Positions 21,446 to 31,699 of a stretch of 64,000 nucleotides of DNA are shown piece by piece. Numbering within the stretch: position 1 is the stretch's first letter; each line of letters starts with the position of its first letter. Position numbers and translations under genes: made by a program. The notes under the pieces are model-generated. The model searched no databases and was not told where the DNA came from. It saw only the letters and a program-made list of their open reading frames with translations. Source of the DNA: Blasia pusilla (Eukaryota > Marchantiophyta > Marchantiopsida > Blasiales); the NCBI GenBank assembly GCA_050084515.1, contig CM114272.1:51956001-52020000 (forward strand), read 5' to 3'.

Positions 21446-22003
21446 TACGTAGGTCACAAAGACCAACTGCATGCTTGGTGATTCCAAGTTAAGCAAAGGA
21501 TATTTGTTTGAGGCAACCAGGTATGCAAATCTCCTGCGTAATCTTAGTCCTACCAGAGCTCTTGCAGGCAAACCCCTGAAGAGGCATGGTCAGGAACACA
21601 ACCTGATGTGTCTATGATTCGGGTGTTTGGTGTTGAAGCTTTTGTTCTTATCCCTAAGGATCAGAGAAAGAAACTAGATCCTAGATCTTTGAAGTGCATA
21701 CATCTTGGCCTTCAGCGAGATTGCAAGGGATATTGAATGTATAACCTTGCCACCAAGAAGATTATCAAGAGCAAGGATGTCATCTGCAATGAAAATCAAG
21801 CTTCAACTTTTGTGTTTGAGGAGTCAGTTGCCAATCCGGTTACTAATCCTGCTTATATGCTTGAAGAAATGAAGGAAGAAAATGCAAATCTCCCTTCTAC
21901 TTCTGTGCCGCTAGATGAAGGACTTACCACTAAGGTCGTCACTCCCCTTGAGGAATATACCCATGTGTATCGAAGAAGAGACAATACTGTTGAGGAGCCA
22001 TAA
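21446..22003 (+). pseudogene. copia integrase C-terminal region and linker (broken)
   Basis: From 21446 to 21736 only fragments of frame remain, with the LAGKPLKRHG-type and KCIHLGL-type boxes of the integrase C-terminus. The frame 21737-22003 contains the TKKIIKSKDVICNE box that ends copia integrase, then an acidic linker up to the RT. All reading-frame changes look like small indels, not rearrangements. Confidence 0.75.
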
Positions 22004-22039
22004 TCAACTCGAAGGTCCAAGAGGACAACCAAGAAGCCT

Positions 22040-23473
22040 GTGAGATTTAGATTTAATCAAGAATTCTTGATTCAAAACACACAAAGTCAGCAACAACAAT
22101 TCATGGATTTCTGCTCTCAATTCAATGTCGTGATATGCTCTGCTACAGATATTCATGGATCTGACCCTACATCTTTAAAAGAGGCACAAGAGAGTGTTGA
22201 TTGGGAGGAATGGGAGAAAGCTATGAATGAAGAGCTCAAGTCTCATGAGTCAAACCAGACTTGGAAAATGGCCAATCTGCCCCCAGGCAGGAAGGTTGTT
22301 AGAAGTAAGTGGGTGTATAAAACCAAGACATGTCAAGATAATCAAGTTCTCAAGTACAAAGCTAGACTTGTGGCGCAAGGCTTCAATCAAGTTGAAGGAC
22401 TTGACTTCAAGGAGATATTTGCACCAGTTGCCAAGTTTGTCTCCATTAGAATTTCATTAGCATTGGTTGCCTATCATGGTTGGGAAGTCAAGCTCATGGA
22501 TGTAAAAACGACTTTCTTCAATGGAGACTTAGAGGAGGAGATCTACATGAAACCACCTCTCGGATTTCAAACTGAGGGTAAAGTATGCCGTCTTCTAAAA
22601 TCTATCTATGGACTAAAGCAATCTTCAAGAGTTTGGAATTCAAAGATTGACCAACACATGATTAATCAAGGATACACCAGAAGCGACTCAGATCATAGTG
22701 TTTACACTATGAGACATCGAGTTATGATTGTTGTTTTGTATGTAGATGATTTACTCATGATCAGTGACAGTTCATTGTTTATGAAGGAGCAGAAGCGTGG
22801 GCTACAAGAGGCTTTTGAGATGGTTGATCTAGGAGCTGCCAAAGTTCTCTTAGGAATCAATATAGTACGAGATCGCTTGGCTGGTACCATCACAATTCAT
22901 CAAGATACTTTCACAAAGAGTATCTTAGCGAAGTTTGGATTGAGTGGCTGTAAACCTGTTTCCACTCCTATAGAACTAGGACTAAAACTCTCCAAGTCCA
23001 TGTGTGCTAAATCTGAGAAAGAGATTGAAGATATGTCTATGGTACCTTATCAAAGTGTTGTAGGGAGCTTGCTTTATCTTGTTGTTTGCACCAGACCAGA
23101 CATATCATTTCTGAGAGGAGTCCTTTGCAAGTACATGCATAACCAAGACCGTAACACCGAAAGCAAAGTGAAAAGATTATTACGCTACCGAAGGGAACTC
23201 CAACAATGGGAATCACATATAGCTCACGAACCTCCACCATATTATATGGGTTCACACATTCAGATTATCTTTTTTGATGAAGACACCGCAAGATCAACCT
23301 CGGATATATCTTCATATTGTGCAATGGTTGTGAGTTGGAGCAAGAAACTTCACCAGATCGTTGCTTGTTCCTCAAAAGAGGCAGAGTACATTGGCATTGC
23401 TCATGCGAGGAAGGAATGTTGTGGCCGATACTTTCTCAACATGAGATCGGGTTTCCATATGAAGGACCTCTGA
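22040..23473 (+). pseudogene. copia reverse transcriptase and RNase H start
   Basis: The longest intact piece of the element, 477 residues. RT boxes in order: LKEAQESVDWEEWEKAMNEE, KWVYKTK, YKARLVAQGFNQVEGLDFKE, LMDVKTTFFNGDLEEEIYMK, YGLKQSSRVWN and the catalytic YVDD (22739-22750). PVSTPIE and the YQSVVGSLLYLVVCTRPDI thumb box follow. RT looks catalytically intact. From about 23160 the frame no longer follows RNase H until SKEAEYI (about 23373), implying compensating frame changes. Confidence 0.92.
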
Positions 23474-23706
23474 TTCTCTATGGAGATAACCAAGGAAGTA
23501 TTGCACTATGCAATAATCCGATTCATCATGCGAGAACTAAGCATATCAATGTTCGTCACCACTTCATTAGAGATCTGATGGGGATTGAAATTGACCTAAG
23601 ATTCATTGGGACTGAGGATATGGCAGGTGATTTCCTCACCAAATCATTGTCATCTATCAAGCATGCAAAATGCTTGAGCAAGATTGGCATGACTAATTTT
23701 CGCTAA
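23317..23706 (+). pseudogene. copia RNase H C-terminal part
   Basis: From about 23470 this frame encodes the end of RNase H: YGDNQGSIALCNNP, HARTKHINVRHHFIRD, and a final GTEDMAGDFLTKSLSS. The usual stop TAA at 23704 overlaps the start of the purine-rich tract. The N-terminal 50 residues of the open frame are out of register with RNase H. Confidence 0.85.
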
Positions 23707-23713
23707 GTGGGAG
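23707..23713 (+). promoter_or_regulatory. Polypurine tract of the copia element
   Basis: GTGGGAG lies directly before the TGTTAGG start of the 3' LTR, where plus-strand DNA synthesis is primed. It is short and interrupted by one T, which is common in copia elements. Confidence 0.7.
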
Positions 23714-24198
23714 TGTTAGGATTTCAAATAAAATTGTCTCTTGTTTTCTTCCAATTTTTTAACTATGGTTAGTTTTGCAAACTATGGTTGGAAGTTTATC
23801 ATAGTTACAAGTCTCAGTTAGTTTATTAGTTACCTCTTTAACTATTCTTGTGAGTTTTGGTTATGTTTAATTGTGCACATGGTGTGCTAGCCTCCCCCGC
23901 TATCTTTGGCTGTTGTTGTCTTTGTCCTCCCCTTGTTGTGTTGGCTATTCTCTGGTGTGTTTGGCTCTTCTTCTTGTTGTCATCCTTTCTTTGTTGTGCT
24001 TTCAAGCACCTGAGTTCTCAATAGAAGTTGTAGACCAGTTCTACATGCAATCCATTTCAGTTTTGCTCTTTTCAGGTTTGTAAGTGATTACCCTCATGTA
24101 CATGGTTCAGTGGAAGATCCTTTCGGGATCTACTCTCTTTCTATCATTTTAAGGTTTTAAAAGTAGATTTGAGAGGAAGTAGAATTCTGATTTCAACA
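23714..24198 (+). repeat. 3' LTR (485 bp, internally shorter than the 5' LTR)
   Basis: Matches both ends of the 5' LTR closely. The central part with the TATA-like box and about 270 bp around it is absent, and a short extra segment is present near 24010. It ends TTTCAACA, followed by the TGACT target copy. Confidence 0.95.
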
Positions 24199-24203
24199 TG
24201 ACT

Positions 24204-25256
24204 CACCTCCCCTTTTCTGTTTTCTTCTGGCAACTCCATCCATTTTGCTCCTAAGCTCCTTGCAGCATGACCCCAAATTCAGAAAGTCTCCAGTCTCAAT
24301 TCCCTTTCTTTGCTTTTCTCTTCTCGGCCCTGAAACACCATGATTCATGTCCTCCCTACTTGCTTCCTAAAGTCATCAATCTTTGGGCACTTCTCTTTTT
24401 CTTCTGCAAGCTTCATCTAGCTGCTGTCGATTTCTTCCTGACAAATCCAAGAAAGAGTATATCACTTCACTTTGACCCCAAAATCAAACACTCAGTTTGC
24501 TACAATACTTTAACAGTATTTTTCCTTGCAAGCTCAATTCTAGTCAAATCTGCTTCATGGAAGCTGCACTTGACAAACTGAAAGGCTACACAATTGGCGT
24601 TATCACAACGGTGGTGAGAGTCAACTCATGTCTATTATGCAATCTTCTACAGGAGCTGTGATCTGCTCAGCCATCATGCATGGAATTCATAGTGGTTGGG
24701 TTGATGTGGTCAAAAGTCCATTTTTGAGCCAAGCCTTCCAGCAAGAGTGAATTTTGGCTGGCCTAACCCTTTCACATAAAAGAGGGATTTTCAGTTGTTA
24801 TTCATACTTACTTTCTGTCCATGATGGGGGAAAATGTGATTCTTGAAACTTGCATTTCATATTACTTCTCTAGTTACCTAGATCACGTCAGCCTTTAGTT
24901 GCGCTTGTGGTTACTAACAAATCTTTTAGGTGGAACTTTTATTTTGGTTGTGCCGCTATTCAAGGTGGATAATCTTTTACGAGCAAGTTCGTTATCAACT
25001 AACACCCTTACTCAGGTTCAACATATCCCTGTTGAAATTTTGTCATTGATTGTCATTCTCTTGCATGTGTGTAATTCTTTTACCAAAAACAGACATGTGA
25101 TCTCGGTCTGGAATAGTCAACATGAGCTCTAGCAATATTTTGGTTACAAAGTGTTATAGTTCTCTTTTTCTTTGGTTGCATTTTGTTAATATGGTTTGCT
25201 TTCTTTTGCCAGAGGGAGCTACCTTTGCACATGTGTTGCCATACATTAAATCTTCA
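24204..25256. other. Right flank of the copia insertion, no supported gene
   Basis: Pyrimidine-rich at first. A plus-strand frame at 24267-24581 (104 residues, hydrophobic) has no recognisable domain. It continues the sequence interrupted at 18741, so it should be read together with 18350-18736 when searching for a broken gene. Confidence 0.4.
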
Positions 25257-25460
25257 TCTATATAATTAAAAGAGGATGGGGTTTGAGGGACCTCTTCCGG
25301 TGGTGACACGTGTTCATTTTGGCATCCTCTGGTGATAATACGTGTAACACAATAACTAAATTAACAAAATAGAAGAGTTAAACCTAAATTACCGAGTGAG
25401 ATGCCCTTTCCCGCGGGCATCGGTAGTTTTCACCCTTGGAGAGCATGGGCATTATGCTAG
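25257..25460 (+). mobile_element. Short non-autonomous Helitron (204 bp)
   Basis: Starts TCTATATAATTAAAAGAG, a typical plant Helitron 5' end, and ends CTAG. It is flanked by A at 25256 and T at 25461, as expected for insertion between A and T without target duplication. Near the 3' end are a GATGCCC/GGGCATC stem and a short AGCAT/ATGCT stem just before CTAG. No coding sequence. Its 5' end is almost identical to that of the minus-strand element at 63026-63315. Confidence 0.8.
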
Positions 25461-25575
25461 TTTTTCCTAATAGCGTAATCTTCAGTTCATGAATCATGAA
25501 AGCATTCTCATATCCGATCATGCATCCGATGAAATTACGTTGATCTCTTGTAATCCAAATTCTGCATTAATCTCT

Positions 25576-25612
25576 TGCATTGAAATGAGATAGCTTGTCT
25601 CATTTCAATGCA
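25576..25612. repeat. Perfect 15-bp hairpin, 7-nt loop
   Basis: Arms 25576-25590 and 25598-25612 are exact reverse complements (TGCATTGAAATGAGA). Neighbouring sequence is AT-rich with no gene. Confidence 0.95.
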
Positions 25613-26860
25613 TTAATATTATCAGATCGGCTAAAGTGGGCCTAAGGAAATTGGAAGAGCTTAATGTGAATCAAAGATGTGTAAAATGGATTACAAAGTT
25701 TTATTGTTGTAACATAAAATGAAGCTTGACCCTCTCCTAGCCTTGTGGAATTTTTAGGAGTTATTTCAACTTACTTAGGATAGAGTGAATTGAACAATTA
25801 TCATAGAATTTATTACCCCTGAAGTAATATCAAAGGTAATAACAAATTCCTCTAACTTTTATTTATTTTTTGTGTTATGAGATAAAACTTGAGGGACTTC
25901 CTCCCTTTGAGTTGATTTGACTACATCAAAAAATGGTTAAATGATGTAATCAAATTAACCAAGATTAAAAATATCTAAAATATTGATACCACTTCAGATC
26001 TAAATACACGCCCAAGAAGGAATATAAGAAAGGTTCACCATTGGAAGGATAGATAGAAGCAGGTTAGGATATGCAAATTTTTGAATAGATATGGAAATAA
26101 GATTCTTAAATAGACTTTACAAGAGACCTTAATTGAAATCATGCAATTCATGCCATGGTATTCCATGTTGCTATGGATTTCATTTCATGGTGAGCATATA
26201 GATTTATCTATGTAGGTCCTAAAATAAGATAGCTTGCATGTTTAACTACTAGTAGGCAAGAAGATAACTACTATACTATAACCACAATTTAGACAAGTTA
26301 TCTTCCCAATCAATATTTGGATAAGTAGGCTAACAAAGAGGATATTCAAATATGGAAGATAAAATATGAATATTAACATGCAAATATGGAAGCTACGTAA
26401 GCATTCAATTGGGACAAAACTATTGTACACTTATTTATTTATTTATTTATTTATTAAAAAAAATTTATATATTGATATCGAAATAGACTCATCAAATCAA
26501 TTGTACAGTTCAAGAGTGATCCGATAATTATGAGACAATCAAATTTTTACCATGTGTCCATATATATTGCAATTTGCAAGCAATTCTCCTTCATCCACTC
26601 TCAATTTTACACCCAAGTGCAAATATGTAGATATTGGTTGGCAAGCCGACGAAGCCGTTAAACCAAAATTTGAAAATATGTGAAAAATAGATTCTCTTTG
26701 TATTAACCACATGCCATTGCCAATCTTGATAAATTTAATAGTAATAAAATATTTGAGTTTTCCTATCAGCTTCTAATTTTAGTTTGACTTGTTGCATCAT
26801 ATCTTCAATACTCTTAACAACAAGGTTGCACGAAATCATTCGTCCAGGTTTCTTCAATAT
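25613..26860. other. AT-rich intergenic DNA with TTTA microsatellite
   Basis: No gene seen. A (TTTA)n run of about six units lies near 26430-26456, followed by an A-run. Confidence 0.5.
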
Positions 26861-27865
26861 CCAAGTAGCCCGTGAGGGAATGCGTGCGGGCTCAAATCAA
26901 GGGAGGTAGGTAAGGATCAACCTGTATGTATTTTGCACTGATCTGTCCTAACCTTGCATCGGCATGCCTCGGATGGTCTGTGGCCTGAGGGCTAGCCCGT
27001 AGATGGTCTGTGGTCGAGCAGCCAACACTTGCCTGTAGGACACGCTTAGGTGCAAACCTTATGCTAGCTCACCCCGGGCCCTGAGCTTGCCCAAAGGAGT
27101 TCTAGCCCACCCTGCGGGCTGCATGCGGGCTACAAAACAGGTGCGGGCTTGATTAGCTCAGGTCTGTGCGACAGCCTCGGCGCGCTTGGCGCGCTCGAAT
27201 GCGGGCCGCGGATACACGAGCAGTATGTCCGTTCCATGGATGGACTTGTCTATTTCGGTACAACCTTGTTAGGGCGGGACGGTGCGAGCTACATGTAGAT
27301 TAATTTCAACCCGTCTTTGTTAATCTCAACCTACATGTGTTCTTGCATCTTGAGGATTGGGAGGATTGCGTGCGGACAATCCTCCCAATCCTCTTACAAG
27401 ATGTAATGAAAAATCATAAATCTTGAAGCCAAGCTCTTGACAGATGTATGTAATCATCGCATACCATACTCTTGGATCTTATTTGATTTCCTACTAAACT
27501 TTCTTTAATCTACATAGACAAAATGATACTATGAATGCCCATATCTACGTTGCATACGGATATGTATGTGCAAGCACGGGTACCCGCACTTGAGCCTCAA
27601 TGACACCTGGGCTCGGCCAGCCCACACCAAGTTTAAGAACTCATCGCCCATTTTGTAGCTCAAATTGATATGTGTAGGGGGGGCATGTCGCAAGCCAATG
27701 CGGGCTTACGATGGGTCGGTGCAGGCTACGTGCAGGTCGATTGTTGCTTGCATCCCTTAATTTGAGCCCGGGCGGGGGATCCGTGGGGCATGTGCGCCAC
27801 ATGGATGGACATGTCCTTTTTAATGCAACAATGCCCATATGTGGATAGTTAAACCTTATCACGGC
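26861..27865. other. GC-rich block with recurrent GCGGGCT-type motifs
   Basis: Two stretches (about 26870-27300 and 27540-27860) are much richer in GC than the flanks. Both repeatedly use GTGCGGGCT, GGGCTACGTGC and CATGGATGGAC-TGTC type words, so they are probably diverged copies of one sequence. The 26870-27040 part also has GATGGTCTGTGG twice. No coding frame is recognisable. They could be decayed LTRs or a non-autonomous element. Confidence 0.45.
27352..27393. repeat. Perfect 17-bp hairpin, 8-nt loop
   Basis: Arms 27352-27368 and 27377-27393 are exact reverse complements built on GAGGATTGGGAGGATTG. CATCTT and AAGATG just outside extend the pairing with a short interruption. Confidence 0.95.
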
Positions 27866-27867
27866 TC

Positions 27868-28082
27868 ATTATGAAAATCTTTATTGAAGAAAGTATTCTT
27901 GACATCCATATGACATAGTCTTCACTACAACTAATATTCCCATAGTTTCTGTTTTTGCAACAGAACTAGATGTCTTCTCGTAGACTTCACGTTAGTGTTA
28001 TCCATAACCCTTAGCTACCAAACTAGCTTATGTATTTGTTCATTATACCATTTTGATTGCACTTGATTTTCTAAATCTACCT
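27868..28082 (-). pseudogene. copia reverse transcriptase fragment
   Basis: The minus strand, in two frames, encodes the RT box K-I-K-C-N-Q-N-G, then SLVAKGYG, then the S-S-VAKTET...ILVVV stretch and a degenerate DVK-x-FFN box with stops. This is the same part of RT as in the other copia copies. It is probably the continuation of the RT start at 29640-29805, split by about 1.5 kb of other sequence. Confidence 0.6.
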
Positions 28083-28600
28083 ACAATCAAAAGCTTCCTT
28101 ACTATATCAACCAGCTTCTAAATCATTATAGAATTTGTCCACTTCTTCACCTAGCTTCATCCCAAAGCACTCTTGATCTTGACCTTTCCAAGCAAAAGAC
28201 TTAGATTAAGTCCTAAAAGACTCAAGTGATTGCGCAGTCCGTAGGTAGCCGCAAGACTGCCAAACGCTAATTTGGATGGAGTCTCCCTAAGTACATATCG
28301 TCTTCCTAGGAATCCTTTTCCCCAAGGCTTCACCAATGTCTCCAAGTCATTCACCTAAACCGGAGCGCATCGGTTAATTACTCAAGGTGTGTCCCTTATC
28401 TTAAACCTGAAACATGACCAAATACGCATCACGCGCAGTTCTTGGCTTAAGGGCTTTAGGCACTTCTGAAGTTCTCTATGAGAATCCTATATTCCCCATT
28501 ATCTCCCTCAGACCCTGAATTTTGGCCCTCAACCTAAATGTGGTTTGCGACACGTAGACTAGCATTTAACTAGTTATCCATCAATATGGCTTACCGGAGG
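28083..28600. other. Sequence between copia fragments, no gene seen
   Basis: The minus-strand open frame 28157-28354 has no recognisable domain. It lies inside the gap between the two RT fragments and may be inserted DNA. Confidence 0.35.
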
Positions 28601-28603
28601 ATT

Positions 28604-28682
28604 CTTGAAGCTTATACAACACTCGTATAAGCTTCAAGCTCGTGTAGCAATGTGTATGTCGTGCGTATACACATTGCTACAC
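28604..28682. repeat. Two adjacent perfect hairpins
   Basis: The first has arms 28604-28617 and 28625-28638 (14 bp, 7-nt loop, CTTGAAGCTTATAC). The second has arms 28642-28657 and 28667-28682 (16 bp, 9-nt loop, GTGTAGCAATGTGTAT). Only three bases separate them. The loop and right arm of the second recur at 29837-29864 with two mismatches, without the left arm. Confidence 0.95.
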
Positions 28683-28689
28683 AACATAC

Positions 28690-29630
28690 ACCTCCAATAG
28701 AGAGAGCTTGAGAGTTCATTATCTCTTTGTAAATTGATCAAATCTCATATCATATCTCACAGCAAGCTCTCCATGGTATGTACTCTCTCTCATGTCAAAC
28801 CGAACCCATTCTCCTAATGAGAGGCTTGGGTTACACACACAAGGCAAGGAGGACCATAGCTCCGCCGCCTCATGCCAAGAGATTCAACAAAGAGAGAATG
28901 AGCTCTCAATCTCTCTCTCTTGACGCTTGGGAGAGTGAAGGTGCCATACCTCCTCCCTCCCCAAGGTAATCTATGCTCGCAGGTCACCTCCTTGGCTCTT
29001 GACCTGCTATAACGGGTCAAGGGCCAATTCCCAAAGTGGAAAGTCAATTATACCATAAATAGCAACTTACTCAAAATAGTAAGTTTTTCAATATAGCTCC
29101 AAATGAACTGAAACGAGCGGGAAACCTCCTCTCGTAGGTTATCCGTGGCCTCAGCATGTCATCCTCGACCTCTTGAAGTTATCCTCTTGTATCTCTGAAG
29201 GCACTCTACTAGATCTCGCCGATCTATCCTAAAATACGTAACATGCATCTTAGATCTAAGACTCGCGTTTTATGTGTCTCATGGCTAGCGTCCATCTTGA
29301 CTCCCGATTTGGCATATCATTCTTGTGTTTCCACTCTTCGCATTTTGTCACTAGTCTTATGGTGTCTAGCCCATCTTGACTACTCACATATTCCTTGCTT
29401 CTCGCCTTTGACTCGATGCTTAGCTCCAAGGTCTCAAACCTTGCTTATCTTGGTTTTTTCCCCGTGAGTACCTATCGCCCTTTCTCACCTAAGGCAACTC
29501 ACAAGACTCATGCGTGTCTTGCCCAACATTAGTCTTGCGTTTAATTCAACCACCCCTCATACTCTCATGACTAGCTAGTTGAGATTGTAGCTTTTATGGG
29601 TCATACCAAGGTCTTTCCCCTTGGAACCAC
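28690..29630. other. Intergenic DNA, no supported gene
   Basis: Short open frames on both strands (28778-28969, 28814-29047, 29243-29467) show no domain. Confidence 0.4.
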
Positions 29631-29639
29631 CATTATGAA

Positions 29640-29805
29640 TTGTTTCTTGGGTCCCCACTAGTATGGGCTTCACAGACTTAGCTATTCGCGATGATTGGTA
29701 GCTTAATGTAACAACCTCTTCCTCCATAGTTGTAATCTGTTTGACCTTACGTGTAGCTTCCTCAAAAGAGTTTGGTTCTTGTTCTTGAAGAAACTCATCA
29801 TATAT
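29640..29805 (-). pseudogene. copia reverse transcriptase N-terminal fragment
   Basis: The C-terminal part of the minus-strand frame 29575-30114 reads EQEPNSFEEATRK then TMEEEVVTL, matching the copia RT start (EP-x-FEEA ... W..AM.EEV..L). After that the match fades. The rest of the 179-residue frame is Cys-rich without similarity, and I do not take it as one gene. Polarity agrees with the RT piece at 27868-28082. Confidence 0.5.
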
Positions 29806-30760
29806 GCATTGCCATAATATATTGCAATAAAGTCTTGTCGTGCGAATACACATCGCTACACAACCCACATTGCTAGTCACATCTACACACCACACAACAC
29901 TGATCTTCCCCAATATACAGGTAGATCCATACATAAACAAAATACACTCACGCATGTGCACTGAGACCCACAACACAAAATGAGAATAGTAAAAATGGCC
30001 CACCCGGCCTAAAACTCCACTCATGAATCTACATAGGCATATCGAACCACATCCACCCTCTGCTACGAGGGAATCCGGACGCTGCCACCCTAACTCCTCC
30101 ATTCCCACACACATTTATGCAAGAGAGGTGCTCATAAGGTTCAACATGATAAAGATGGATTGGGAAAGCCATCTTCCTCACTCTTATACCCTTGGGAAGA
30201 GCCAAAAGGCTCTTTGCCCAAAAATAGCCCTACCAACGGTAACCTACGTGCACAGATTGCCGGGTGACCGTTGACTCGGTCAACGGGTCACTTGACAAAC
30301 TAAAACCAAAATAGAGAAATCGCCATAAACAAAGTTTTGAACACAACAGACATGTCGCCAACCTCATCCGAAATCTCGGAACGAAGTTACACTTGAACAG
30401 CCCATAGACTCTCTAGGTCGTCGACGCGATAGAACTCTACCTACGTCAAAATAAAATGTCACATTCTTCATTTATGAATCTATAAATAAGATGCGTGATT
30501 CTCCTTAATTGACGTGGTTATTGTTAAGAGATGGATGCCTCTAATGTCTGACTTAATCTTTAACTATTATCACTAAATTGAATATATACTTTTCCTAACC
30601 ATGGATTGATAAAGTTTGAGATCTATCCTAACCTGGCGATAGTACTTGGGGAATTTTTGGGCGTGGTTAGTTAGTTTGTAGTCACATTCTCCCACTCAAA
30701 AAGGATATTGAGAGGTGGAAAAGGTTTTGATGGAGCATACCATAACTTCAACTCATTCAA
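29806..30760. other. Intergenic DNA, no supported gene
   Basis: AT-rich to moderate composition. The plus-strand frame 30023-30274 is unrecognised. Confidence 0.4.
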
Positions 30761-30764
30761 AAAA

Positions 30765-31690
30765 ACATTATGACTAATAAGAAAATGCATAGATGATGCA
30801 AGAAAATATGATAAGAATTAATCATTGAATATATTTCAAATCTTAAAAGTACAAAGTGGCTTAGTCCGTCCATATGCTTAATGTAGACCTTCGATGGAAC
30901 TTGAATGAGAAGAATACTCAACATACAAGAATATGTTGTGATTGTTATCACTACGATTCCTTGACTATTTCACTTCTTGGAAAATTAGTTTATTTGACCT
31001 ACTTACTTCAAATATATTAATAGAAAAAGTACAACTTCTTACATGAATAATCAATTTAAACCTTCTTTTGTCGTTAAACCTTTGACTACTTGATTTGCAT
31101 TCCTTTGGAAGTGGATGTGCCAAAAAAAGATTATGTCAGCTATATTGCTCAAAATGGAGGAATATGCAACTAATGTAATCACTATAATAGATTGATCACT
31201 TCCATCCTTATTTATGATTGGCCAATCCTATTAGCGTATTCATCTTGTGAGAGAGATACGCATCGTCCATGCACGGGGGATGTATTTTGTAGAGTGGTCA
31301 CATCTGCACATTGAAGGGATTGATACGAAACCATACGAGAATGTAGGGAAGTATGGTACTATATGGCTAAGGGTTATCTCCATAGTTGCACAAAAATGGA
31401 CAAGTCCTTCCTTAGGACGGACATGGGTTCTAAGCCACACTTATAGTCCATGATGGAAGGCAAGGCAAGGATGAGTGGAGCAATAAGGGAGGAGGGAGTG
31501 AAGGTGGAAGGAGGAAGAAATGGGGGAGTATGGAACACGACGGCAAGTAAGGGGAAGCGGAAAGAAGGGAAAGGTGGGGCCCATATGGATAAGTCCTTCC
31601 ATAGGACGGATATAAGTCCACAGACACGGACTTTGTCCACATGCAACCTTGGTTATCTCTTGTCGGAAGAAATTTTCCGCTTGAAAATGA
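30765..31690. repeat. Dispersed repeat family, copy C
   Basis: Collinear with 47935-48560 (copy B): the AGTACAAAGTGGCTTAGTCC-TCC block near 30850, CTTCGATGGAACTTGAA near 30888, and near 31590-31650 an ATAGGACGGA-ATAAGTCC block followed by ACGGACTTTGTCC and a TGCA-CC end. A related GGACGGACAT motif also occurs at 31415. The open frames at 31374-31728 fall inside this repeat and are not genes. Confidence 0.7.
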
Positions 31691-31699
31691 TATTGGATC

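Larger units (their letters stand above)
18737..24203 (+). mobile_element. Ty1/copia retrotransposon, structurally complete, coding regions broken
   Basis: All structural parts are present: 5-bp target duplication TGACT (18737-18741 and 24199-24203), 5' LTR, primer site, gag, protease, integrase, RT, RNase H, a purine-rich tract, and 3' LTR. Integrase precedes RT, as in Pseudoviridae/copia. LTRs begin TGTTAGG and end TTTCAACA. The polyprotein has stops at 19684 and 20533, a frame change near 21245, a gap with no frame near 21450-21730, and frame changes in RNase H, so it cannot move by itself. The intact target duplication shows a single insertion not followed by LTR-LTR recombination. Confidence 0.97.

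Noticed and set aside
29575-30114. 179-residue minus-strand ORF as one gene
   Set aside because: Only its C-terminal third resembles copia RT; the Cys-rich remainder has no similarity and is probably accidental.
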